Shown here piece after piece: positions 26,750 to 32,778 of a stretch of 32,778 nt of DNA. Under the pieces are notes generated by a model. It ran no database searches. It worked only from the letters and a program-made list of their open reading frames with translations, and had not been told where the DNA came from. Numbering within the stretch: position 1 is the stretch's first letter; each line of letters opens with the position of its first letter. The stretch lies in NCBI GenBank assembly GCA_001723765.1, contig MAYW01000037.1, forward strand, positions 1 through 32,778. Direction: 5' to 3'. Made by a program: the position numbers and the translations under genes. This DNA comes from Candidatus Scalindua rubra. Lineage in GTDB: Bacteria > Planctomycetota > Brocadiia > Brocadiales > Scalinduaceae.

Positions 26750-26796
26750 AAAAGGGGGAAACCCGCCTGCCATTTGTCGGGCAGGGAGGGGGATTG
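26728..26796. repeat. AATCCCCC...GGGGGATT palindromic repeat
   Basis: The outer arms AATCCCCC (26728-) and GGGGGATT (to about 26795) enclose CCCCCTTTAGAAAAGGGGG and a CCCGCCTGCC...GGGCAGGG pair. It is related to the element at 20380-20463. It overlaps the 3' end of the DUF4168-like gene. Confidence 0.85.
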
Positions 26797-26807
26797 TACT
26801 CTTTATC

Positions 26808-26850
26808 AAAAGAGGGTAGGATTCATTAAGAATCTTACCCTCTTTTTTTT
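26808..26850 (+). terminator. Strong rho-independent terminator
   Basis: The stem AAGAGGGTAGGATTC (26810-26824) pairs with GAATCTTACCCTCTT (26830-26844) with one mismatch and a 5-nt loop, followed by a run of T to 26850. It ends the transcript of the DUF4168-like gene, and possibly the ribE operon. Confidence 0.88.
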
Positions 26851-26945
26851 ATTGGGTAAAAAAGCATTTCGATTCAGGCGACAAGCTTGAACTTGCATGG
26901 ATTCTACTTTTTAAATGTATGAATTAAAAAAATTACAAACGACAC

Positions 26946-26974
26946 TTGACACGTTGCGAGTTACAGGCCATAAT
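26946..26974 (+). promoter_or_regulatory. Promoter for the HigB/HigA pair
   Basis: A perfect TTGACA (26946-26951), a 17-nt spacer and CATAAT (26969-26974), followed closely by an AGGAG and the toxin ATG at 27000. The short leader fits an autoregulated toxin-antitoxin operon. Confidence 0.65.
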
Positions 26975-26999
26975 ATAATAATGTTAACAGGAGTGTTCA

Positions 27000-27278
27000 A
27001 TGATCAAATCTTTCAAGCATAGAGGTTTGGGAAAATTATTTCATAACGATGACCAAAGTCGGATTAAACCTGAACATGCATCCAAGCTTGCAAGAATTTT
27101 AGATCGTTTAGATGCATCGTCAAGACCTCAAGATATGAATTTACCTAATTATAAGTTACATAAACTTTCCGGGAAGGATAAAGGTACCCGGTCAGTTTGG
27201 GTCACTGGCAATTGGAGAGTCACATTTAAATTTGACGGAAATAATGCAGTGGCTGTCGATTATCGAGATTATCATTAA
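27000..27278 (+). CDS. higB: HigB-type (RelE superfamily) toxin
   Basis: A 92-residue protein beginning MIKSFKHRGLGKLFHND, with LARILDRLDASSRPQDMN, YKLHKLSGKDKGTRSVWV and NWRVTFKFDG...VDYRDYH. This is the HigB/killer-protein pattern of ribosome-dependent mRNA interferases. AGGAG lies 7 nt before the ATG. As in other hig loci, the toxin gene comes first and the antitoxin second. It is full length for the family and looks intact. Confidence 0.93.
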   Translation: MIKSFKHRGLGKLFHNDDQSRIKPEHASKLARILDRLDASSRPQDMNLPNYKLHKLSGKDKGTRSVWVTGNWRVTFKFDGNNAVAVDYRDYH

Positions 27279-27295
27279 AGATTGGAGGGATTAAA

Positions 27296-27589
27296 ATGCA
27301 CAGGCGCAGAAAGCCTACACATCCTGGAGAAGTCTTGAGGGAAGATGTTATTAAACCTCTTGGTTTAACAGTAACTGAAGCAGCAAAAAGGCTAGGGGTT
27401 ACGCGAAAGACCTTATCGGAATTAATTAATTGTAAATCATCAATGAGTCCTGAAATGGCCGTAAGGATAGGTAAAGCAACAAAAACATCCCCTGATAGCT
27501 GGCTATATATGCAAGCAAAACTAGATCTTTGGCTTGCTGATCAAAAACCTACTGAGGTGGAAGGATTTGGAAATGTTGCATTAGCCTAA
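27296..27589 (+). CDS. higA: HigA-type antitoxin, XRE helix-turn-helix
   Basis: The 97-residue partner of HigB. The N-terminus THPGEVLREDVIKPLGLTVT and the helix-turn-helix EAAKRLGVTRKTLSELINC are diagnostic for HigA, which binds its own promoter and neutralises HigB. GGAGG precedes the ATG, and the gene follows higB by 17 nt. The tail ends in a short non-conserved VEGFGNVALA. Confidence 0.93.
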   Translation: MHRRRKPTHPGEVLREDVIKPLGLTVTEAAKRLGVTRKTLSELINCKSSMSPEMAVRIGKATKTSPDSWLYMQAKLDLWLADQKPTEVEGFGNVALA

Positions 27590-27691
27590 TTTTGATGTAT
27601 AATAAAGTTTTACTTCTATTACCAAACAAGCCGAGAGGGAAATGATAAAGGGTGATCATGAAAGGCCTTATTTACCCTTAATGTGAGATTT

Positions 27692-29344
27692 ATGAATACT
27701 ATACTTACGGTAAGTGATTATCTCATTCAACAGTTATACGATCATGGTGTGCGGCATATATTCGGGGTTCCCGGAGACTATGCATTGAGTTTGTTTCATA
27801 AATTGCACTGTAGCTCATTACAGATAGTAAATACTTGTGATGAGCAGGGAGCGGGTTTTGCTGCTGATGCATATGCCAGGATTAAAGGTATGGGAGTGGT
27901 TTGTATTACTTATTGTGTGGGTGGTCTTAAGGTAGCCAACACGACTGCACAAGCTTTTGCCGAAAAATCTCCCGTTGTCGTGATCAGTGGGGCACCGGGT
28001 ACGAACGAGCGCTTAAGGTCACCTCTATTGCATCACAAGGTTCACGATTTTGATACACAGTTGAAGGTCTATGAACAGCTCACTGTAGCTTCAACGGTCA
28101 TCGATAACCCACAAACCGCGTGTCGTGAAATCGATCGTGTATTGAATACAGCAATGCGTTATAAAAGGCCAGTATATATAGAACTACCACGAGACATGAT
28201 TTCCGTTCCAGTGTCTCCAGGCTATTTACCTCAGAGAGCACCTGAACCGAGTAACATCAATGCGCTTAATGAAGCTCTTCGTGAAGCGAAAGCTATCATC
28301 AACGCAGCAAAAAAACCCGTGATTATTGCTGGTATAGAGTTGCATCGTTTTGGGCTTCAGGATGACTTACTCCAACTCATCGAGAATACCCGCATACCAG
28401 TAGCTTCCACACTCCTAAGCAAGTCTGTCATTAGTGAGCATCACCCTCGATATCTTGGGGTTTATGGAGGGGCAATAGGTCGTGAAGATGTCATGAAATA
28501 CGTAGAATCAAGCGATTGCTTGATTCTTCTTGGCACCTTCATGACAGATATTAATCTTGGAATCTTCACCGCCCATCTTGATCAGGGGCGCTCAATTTAT
28601 GTTACCAGTGAGAAGATTTCCATTCGCTATCACACTTACGAAGACATACACATGGAGGATTTCATCAGAGGCCTCTTAAAGATGAATATCTGCTGCCGGG
28701 AAGTGACCGATATTCCTCATCCGCCTCCTCTTCAACCAATCCATCCTGTTTCTGGAAAAGGAATTACGGTACAGTATTTGTACCAACGTCTTAACTCGTT
28801 CATAGACAAAAACACGGTAGTCATTGCGGATATAGGGGATGCGATGTTTTCTGCCATTGATATGACAATTCACAGCAAGACAGAGTTTCTATCGCCCGCA
28901 TACTATGCATCGCTGGGATTTGCTGTACCAGCAAGTCTCGGAGTACAAATGGCAAATTCTGAACTGCGTCCTCTGGTGTTAGTAGGTGACGGTGCCTTTC
29001 AAATGTCAGGTATGGAACTATCAACGATCGCCAGATTTCATCTTAATCCGATAATTGTCGTCCTGAACAATCTCGGTTATGGAACGGAGCGATCGATGCT
29101 GGACGGACCATTCAACGATGTTCATTTATGGAAATACAGCCGAATACCTGAAATTCTTGGGATGGGTAAAGGGTTTGACATCAGTACCGAAGATCAGTTA
29201 GAGGAAGTTTTGCAGGCCGTACACGAATACACGGAAGGTTTCTGTATTTTGGACGTTCATTTGGATCCTGAAGACAGATCTCTGGCCATGCGACGTATGA
29301 CAAGCGTTTTGGGAAAACGAGTTAAATCCAAACCAGACAAATAG
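27692..29344 (+). CDS. Thiamine-diphosphate 2-oxoacid decarboxylase (pyruvate/indolepyruvate type)
   Basis: A 550-residue enzyme that would non-oxidatively decarboxylate a 2-oxo acid to an aldehyde. The active-site set of the pyruvate/indolepyruvate/phenylpyruvate decarboxylase family is complete: D29 in GVPGDYAL, E51 in CDEQGAGFAADAYAR, and the His pair H114-H115 in LLHHKVHDF. The ThDP motif GDGAFQMSGMEL...NNLGYGTE is near the C-terminus. Which substrate is used cannot be told from these residues. A GTG at 27683 is an alternative start. The gene is visibly richer in G+C than dnaG or rpoD and stands alone after a toxin-antitoxin pair, so acquisition by transfer is plausible. Confidence 0.9.
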   Translation: MNTILTVSDYLIQQLYDHGVRHIFGVPGDYALSLFHKLHCSSLQIVNTCDEQGAGFAADAYARIKGMGVVCITYCVGGLKVANTTAQAFAEKSPVVVISGAPGTNERLRSPLLHHKVHDFDTQLKVYEQLTVASTVIDNPQTACREIDRVLNTAMRYKRPVYIELPRDMISVPVSPGYLPQRAPEPSNINALNEALREAKAIINAAKKPVIIAGIELHRFGLQDDLLQLIENTRIPVASTLLSKSVISEHHPRYLGVYGGAIGREDVMKYVESSDCLILLGTFMTDINLGIFTAHLDQGRSIYVTSEKISIRYHTYEDIHMEDFIRGLLKMNICCREVTDIPHPPPLQPIHPVSGKGITVQYLYQRLNSFIDKNTVVIADIGDAMFSAIDMTIHSKTEFLSPAYYASLGFAVPASLGVQMANSELRPLVLVGDGAFQMSGMELSTIARFHLNPIIVVLNNLGYGTERSMLDGPFNDVHLWKYSRIPEILGMGKGFDISTEDQLEEVLQAVHEYTEGFCILDVHLDPEDRSLAMRRMTSVLGKRVKSKPDK

Positions 29345-29405
29345 AGGCTAAATCTTTGGTATTGGTAGGTATGATTAGAACAAACTATCAAGGCAAAAGC
29401 AAAAA

Positions 29406-29615
29406 CTATTTTCTTGCAACATCAATTATCTTCGAAGTAGATGACAATACGTTTTCCTCTTTAATTTTCTTAAAGACCTCTTCTCTGTTGATAGTTATGT
29501 TCTTTGGTGCACTAATCCCTAGTTTGATTTGATGTTTACCTATATCTACAACAGTTATTTTTATGTCATCTTCGATTATTATGCTTTCGCCCAACTTCCT
29601 GGTTAGTATAAGCAT
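29406..29615 (-). CDS. csrA: Carbon storage regulator CsrA
   Basis: CsrA is a small RNA-binding protein that represses or activates translation at GGA-containing leaders. The 69-residue protein has the complete family core MLILTRKLGESIIIEDDIKI and the IKLGISAPKNITINREEV strand. AGGACGG precedes the ATG. The common neighbour fliW is absent here. A promoter-like pair lies about 100 nt upstream. Confidence 0.95.
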   Translation of the reverse strand: MLILTRKLGESIIIEDDIKITVVDIGKHQIKLGISAPKNITINREEVFKKIKEENVLSSTSKIIDVARK

Positions 29616-29713
29616 TGTTACCGTCCTGGTTTTAAAACGGATTTCTCTGTTAAGAATAAACTCACATCATCCGTTATGTTTTTATCCAATTTTTCTCGTA
29701 AGTTAACTCATAA

Positions 29714-29740
29714 ACTATATATTTCGAAAAATAAAGTCAA
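29714..29740 (-). promoter_or_regulatory. Promoter-like pair for csrA
   Basis: On the minus strand TTGACT (29735-29740) is followed after 15 nt by TATAGT (29714-29719), about 100 nt before the csrA ATG. The spacer is slightly short, and TAGTTT with 17 nt is an alternative -10. Confidence 0.4.
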
Positions 29741-29781
29741 GAGATTTTCTCCAAATTCATTTTAAAACATAAGGAGCGTTT

Positions 29782-30048
29782 ATGATAACTGTACAGACAA
29801 TTGATAGTACTACTTTCAAAGTTACCGTGGAAAAGGGTACTACTACAACCCACACGGTAACGGTTACACCGTCTTATTATGAAAGGTTGACAGATAAACT
29901 AGTAAAGCCTGAAGAACTCGTGGAAAAGTCTTTTGAGTTTCTTCTAGAACGAGAAGGTAACACAAGTATATTGCGGAGTTTCAATCTTTCTGTGATTAGC
30001 CAATACTTCCCGGAATACGAAAGAACTATTAAAGATATGCTGAAGTAA
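29782..30048 (+). CDS. Small unrecognised protein, 88 residues
   Basis: It has a good AAGGAG Shine-Dalgarno 7 nt before the ATG and a Thr/Val-rich beta-strand N-terminal half (TVEKGTTTTHTVTVTPSYYE). A helical C-terminal half follows (RLTDKLVKPEELVEKSFEFL). The composition looks like a real soluble protein. I do not recognise a family with certainty. The helical half has a degenerate echo in a neighbouring frame (about 30240-30317), suggesting a local duplication. Confidence 0.7.
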   Translation: MITVQTIDSTTFKVTVEKGTTTTHTVTVTPSYYERLTDKLVKPEELVEKSFEFLLEREGNTSILRSFNLSVISQYFPEYERTIKDMLK

Positions 30049-30058
30049 CTAGGGATAT

Positions 30059-30250
30059 ATGGCTTATTTTGAGTGGAAAGAAGAATATAGCGTGAATATA
30101 AAGCATATAGATGAACAACATAAGATATTCGCTATGTGTAATTTTACTGTTTTTCTTTCCGACACTTACACTGATTTGTGGATATATTGTAATGAGAATA
30201 AAAATGTTAAATCTCTGGTTAACCGATTCAGAGGGTACTCATTGGTATAA
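30059..30250 (+). pseudogene. Bacteriohemerythrin N-terminal fragment
   Basis: From ATG 30059 the frame reads MAYFEWKEEYSVNIKHIDEQ then HKIF, the N-terminal helix of bacteriohemerythrin with its first iron-ligand His (HxxxDEQH pattern). After about 24 residues the similarity stops. The remaining codons (to TAA at 30250) encode unrelated sequence lacking the HxxxE and HxxxxD iron ligands. The gene is therefore a fragment that cannot bind the di-iron centre. Confidence 0.75.
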
Positions 30251-30320
30251 TCTACTAACGAAAAAACTCGCTAAACCTGTAGATAAAACTTTAAAATTCT
30301 TATTGAAAATGATAATATAA
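30234..30320 (+). pseudogene. Possible decayed copy of the 88-residue protein's C-terminus
   Basis: In the frame ending at 30320, YNLLTKKLAKPVDKTLKFLL resembles YERLTDKLVKPEELVEKSFE and following FLL of the intact 29782-30048 gene, allowing one three-residue gap. It suggests a duplicated, mostly lost second copy downstream of the hemerythrin fragment. The match is short and could be chance. Confidence 0.35.
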
Positions 30321-30345
30321 CACATATGTTTTGGTTAAACGGTTT

Positions 30346-30415
30346 ACCCCGTAGGAATGCCCCGTGCGCCCGCCCGAACGTACCATTCGGTACGGGCGGG
30401 AAATTCCAACGGGGT
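30346..30415. repeat. Inverted-repeat element with ACCCCGT ends, copy 2
   Basis: ACCCCGTAGGAAT (30346-30358) pairs with ATTCCAACGGGGT (30403-30415) with one mismatch. The interior is a GC-rich hairpin, CCCGCC...CGTACC/GGTACGGGCGGG (about 30370-30401). The ends are almost the same as the element directly after rpoD (8335-8428), but the interiors differ. Confidence 0.8.
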
Positions 30416-30444
30416 TTACTATTACTATTTGGAGAAATCATGAA

Positions 30445-30882
30445 ATGAAAATTATGCAAAGAATTATGCTATGTAAGTCTTTTTTCGTACTGGTCTTGTT
30501 ATTTGCCATTTATGGTTGTCAAACTGCAAGTAATACCATTACTTCTGATAAAGTAACAGGAAAGCCTTACGAGATAGGAAAAGGATCTTTTGTAGAGTTA
30601 GAGAAAAAGGTGATTGGCAAGTGGATGAATCTTAAGGAAACAGAAGCAATCGAGTTTTTTGATGATGGAACTATGTTGATTGGTGCAGAAGACAATTTTC
30701 ATCCAGAAGTAAGGGGTTATTATAAGTTTGTTGACAATGATCGCCTGAAAGTGCATTTTGGAAAAGGGTTTTATGATAAATTAATACCGCCAATGTCCTT
30801 TAAGATTGCTGTTTCTGAAAATGAGATTACGTTGACAGATGAGCCGGATGGAGCAGCTACAAGATATAAACGAATAAAATAA
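30445..30882 (+). CDS. Putative lipoprotein
   Basis: A 145-residue protein. The N-terminus is a type II signal: MKIMQRIMLCKSFFVLVLLF then AIYGC, with a lipobox-like cysteine at about residue 26. The mature part has GKWMNLKETEAIEFFDDGTM and a beta-rich series ending EITLTDEPDGAATRYKRI. This is the small beta-barrel pattern of DUF5640-like lipoproteins. GGAG lies 10 nt before the ATG at 30445. The open frame upstream to 30364 runs through the repeat and is not used. Function unknown. Confidence 0.75.
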   Translation: MKIMQRIMLCKSFFVLVLLFAIYGCQTASNTITSDKVTGKPYEIGKGSFVELEKKVIGKWMNLKETEAIEFFDDGTMLIGAEDNFHPEVRGYYKFVDNDRLKVHFGKGFYDKLIPPMSFKIAVSENEITLTDEPDGAATRYKRIK

Positions 30883-30895
30883 CCTATTTTAATGA

Positions 30896-31282
30896 GGAAT
30901 TTCCATTTTAACTACTTATGATGCAATAAGATACATCCTTGTCATTCTGAGCCCTTCGCTTGTGTCATTCTGAGTGACCAACGGGAACGAAGAATCTATT
31001 TATGATAAATTCAGCAAAGAATCTACAAATGATACTCAGGATAAACTCCGTGAAGAATCTAATGCTTTCGGCTCAGAGCTTGCCCTTGACCCTGTGGAGT
31101 AAAACAGATCAAAACTACTCCACAGGGGAAGGGATAAATTCCGCGAAGAATCTCTCATTAGTAAGCCAATGATGTTTTGTGAGGTTAGTGAAGTCTCCAT
31201 AAAGAGATTCTTCGGTCGTTCCTCCCTCAGAATGACATGTTAGCGTTATGCAAAAAAGTCCGCCCATAGGGCGTTAAGTTCA
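30896..31282. repeat. Composite repeat block with conserved ends, copy B
   Basis: The block starts AGGAATTTCCATTTTAA (30896-30912) and ends with AGTCCGCCCATAGGGCGTTA (from 31257 to 31282), the same ends as 21858-22126. The interior holds GTCATTCTGAG (near 30951 and again near 30966) opposite CTCAGAATGACA (near 31227-31238), several GAAGAATCT repeats, and a CCCTGTGGAGTA/TACTCCACAGGG palindrome. No gene lies in 30883-31288. Confidence 0.7.
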
Positions 31283-31288
31283 CTCATT

Positions 31289-32203
31289 TTATTCGTACGG
31301 TGTAAAGGCTACCCTTAAATACTCATCATTCATTGTTTCAACTGATTTCTTAACTCTAGATAATGGATATATTTTTTTAAATCTAGATGATGGTTTTCTT
31401 TTTTGTTTGGGGCTCATCTTAATTCTAGATAGCGGATTTATTTTTTGTCTGGGATTTAGTTCTAGAATTTCTCCTGTGACATTTGCTTCGAGATTTGCTG
31501 ATGAACTTGCTTTTGTTATTCTTGACATTTGTTCAAAGGAATTATTAGTATTAAAGTATGTCCTTCCCTCTTCAGTTAAATAGTATTCGGTAATGCCATA
31601 ATATGAACCTATTTTGAATGTGATATTTCCATTAGGATTTTTTTCAAAAAACTCTATTGAGTTTCCTATCATATTCATTAAGTCTGATTTTGAAGGATAA
31701 GCACTTTTGATTAAAAATTTTATTTTTTCTTTTTCTATTTCTTGATCATTCATAGTCAAGCCTTTTTCATTTCGTTCTTTGATTTCATCTTCTAAATGAA
31801 GGCTATGGGATGGATGAAAATGGTAAACGACCATGTCTTTGTTTCCTATTATTAGTTCATCCAAAAGCTGAACATCAAGTCCAGTTTTAGTGATATAATT
31901 TCCATTTATTTTTCTTTCTGATTCTTCATTGATTCCGATTTCAATCCATTTTTCCTGGTGAGGCAAAAAAGTCCAGCTTTCTTCTATTTCTGAAGTGTTT
32001 ATGAGTTTCCTCATTTCCAATATTCCTTCTTCCTCATTTTTGTAGATTATGGTTCTGAATTTATTCTTATTGTTAACAACTAAATTGTTAATAACTACAT
32101 ATTTTTCCTTATGATTTTCTTTTTCAGATGCTATAGAAATTTGATTAAGACAAACTATAAAAGCGAATATACCCGTCCATATTAAAGTTAGATAATTTAG
32201 CAT
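31289..32203 (-). CDS. Secreted protein with JAMM-like HxHP...SxxD signature
   Basis: A 304-residue protein with an N-terminal hydrophobic signal (about 4-25). Its centre has MVVYHFHPSHS (H128, H130, P131, S132) and, 38 residues later, YPSKSDLMNMI (S171, D174). Together these resemble the HxHP...SxxD metal-binding signature of JAB1/MPN/Mov34 (JAMM) metalloproteases, but with an insert of about 35 residues and no obvious catalytic Glu placement. The C-terminal 55 residues are basic with a repeated (P)LSRIK/PSSRFK/PLSRVK motif. I make no firm functional claim. It stands alone, with repeat-rich DNA on both sides. Confidence 0.6.
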   Translation of the reverse strand: MLNYLTLIWTGIFAFIVCLNQISIASEKENHKEKYVVINNLVVNNKNKFRTIIYKNEEEGILEMRKLINTSEIEESWTFLPHQEKWIEIGINEESERKINGNYITKTGLDVQLLDELIIGNKDMVVYHFHPSHSLHLEDEIKERNEKGLTMNDQEIEKEKIKFLIKSAYPSKSDLMNMIGNSIEFFEKNPNGNITFKIGSYYGITEYYLTEEGRTYFNTNNSFEQMSRITKASSSANLEANVTGEILELNPRQKINPLSRIKMSPKQKRKPSSRFKKIYPLSRVKKSVETMNDEYLRVAFTPYE

Positions 32204-32245
32204 AATTGAACGATTTTTTATAAATGTAAAATAGATGATGTTCTT

Positions 32246-32274
32246 ATTATACTGTAAAGCAATATTTAAAGTAA
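32246..32274 (-). promoter_or_regulatory. Promoter-like pair for the JAMM-like gene
   Basis: On the minus strand a perfect TATAAT (32246-32251) has TTACTT 17 nt upstream (32269-32274), about 43 nt before the ATG at 32203. Confidence 0.45.
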
Positions 32275-32375
32275 TAATTTTTATTTGATCCGAAAATAGA
32301 TTCCCGATCGTGGTCGAATGACAACTTGTGACGCTCTAACTTATTTACACAATTCAATCCCCATTTACATGAGGA

Positions 32376-32562
32376 CATGTTTTTCTGTCATTCCCGAGGA
32401 ATAACTACTTGGGAAGCAGACAGGGAATCTAGATTTTTCATATATTCGTGATGAATCTGATAGTCATGAGCGTTTAACATGAAAACAAACTCTGGATTCC
32501 TCCCGAAAGGGAGGAAATACCCCCGCTTTCGCAGGGATTCCAGTAGTTAGCGCTGGAATCCC
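32376..32562. repeat. GTCATTCCC and GGATTCC palindromic repeats
   Basis: Two adjacent elements of the dispersed palindrome class: GTCATTCCC opposite GGGAATCTAGA (32376-32432), and a GGATTCC/GGAATCC set with two small hairpins (32491-32562). Confidence 0.75.
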
Positions 32563-32778
32563 GCCAGGGCGGACGAGGACGCCTTTCAAAAGGAAGGGTA
32601 CATAACTTCACTTGATATTGAGCAATTACAAAAAATTTACAAAAATGAATTTTTACAAGACAGTACTTTAAATGACTTATAAATCTGCAATCTGAAATCC
32701 CTGGCCCAGACCGCAAGGCGGATCGCACCAGGCAGGCCGAAATCTAAAATCCTTAAATGATTATGACTGAGGTAATAA

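Larger units (their letters stand above)
32204..32778. other. Repeat-rich gene-free end of window
   Basis: No convincing gene. It contains a promoter-like pair for the preceding minus-strand gene (32246-32274), a GTCATTCCC...GGGAATCTAGA element (32376-32432), and palindromes CTCCCgaaaGGGAG (32498-32515) and GGGATTCCAG/CTGGAATCCC (32534-32543 / 32553-32562). A 43-codon frame without a start (32551-32682) could be a residual gene end. Confidence 0.55.

Noticed and set aside
32551-32682. 43-codon frame ending ...NEFLQDSTLNDL
   Set aside because: Looks protein-like but has no start codon and begins in a repeat; kept only as a possible gene remnant in the spacer entry.

Overview
The window reads as an AT-rich chromosomal stretch of a Gram-negative-type bacterium. 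Kdo activation (kdsB), phosphatidylserine decarboxylase, an FtsB-like division protein and the futalosine route to menaquinone (mqnA, mqnC) all point that way. The block dnaG - rpoD - C4 zinc-ribbon protein - rnpB - parvulin - kdsB - pyrG - DUF1844, the enlarged RNase P RNA and the codon bias suggest a planctomycete, possibly an anammox (Brocadiales/Scalindua-like) organism. That placement is inference from gene content; there is no rRNA in the window to prove it.

Layout. 1-3.1 kb (minus strand): a truncated Cys-rich unknown protein, mqnC and mqnA in a tight operon, a palindromic dispersed repeat, and a small membrane protein. 3.2-13.9 kb (plus strand): housekeeping genes alr, dnaG, rpoD, a coiled-coil zinc-ribbon gene abutting the RNase P RNA gene, a secreted SurA-type prolyl isomerase, kdsB, pyrG and a DUF1844 gene. 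14.0-15.9 kb: two tiny overlapping ferritin-like ORFs (minus), divergent from a 12-TM NCS2-like permease. 16.0-18.4 kb: an accessory pocket with a lysine-rich protein gene, a decayed copy of the permease 3' end, an antitoxin followed by a truncated ParE/RelE-type toxin, a cluster of nested attC-like palindromes, and an intact AbrB-type/PIN toxin-antitoxin pair. 18.6-21.8 kb (minus): eno, ftsB-like and proA. 21.8-22.8 kb: about 1 kb of gene-free repeat mosaic. 22.8-26.7 kb (plus): psd, a four-helix-bundle protein remnant in a repeat, ribE, pdxA, a LOG-family hydrolase, and a DUF4168-like exported protein ending in a repeat and followed by a strong terminator. 27.0-29.3 kb: a HigB/HigA toxin-antitoxin pair and a thiamine-diphosphate 2-oxoacid decarboxylase. 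29.4-32.8 kb: csrA (minus), a small conserved-looking protein, a bacteriohemerythrin fragment, a lipoprotein, a repeat block, and a secreted protein with a JAMM-like HxHP...SxxD signature, then a repeat-rich end.

How the parts fit. The housekeeping operons are ordinary: replication primase with the primary sigma factor, CTP and CMP-Kdo supply (pyrG and kdsB are adjacent, and KdsB uses CTP), and cofactor genes ribE-pdxA-LOG coupled by a 3-nt gap and an ATGA overlap. The unusual material sits in the spaces between them: at least six families of short palindromic repeats, three toxin-antitoxin loci (one broken), and several gene remnants. The best leads are two repeat blocks sharing the same end sequences around different interiors (21.86-22.13 and 30.90-31.28 kb), the palindrome cluster between the two minus-strand toxin-antitoxin loci, the enlarged RNase P RNA arm with an internal 12-bp duplication, and the JAMM-like secreted protein.
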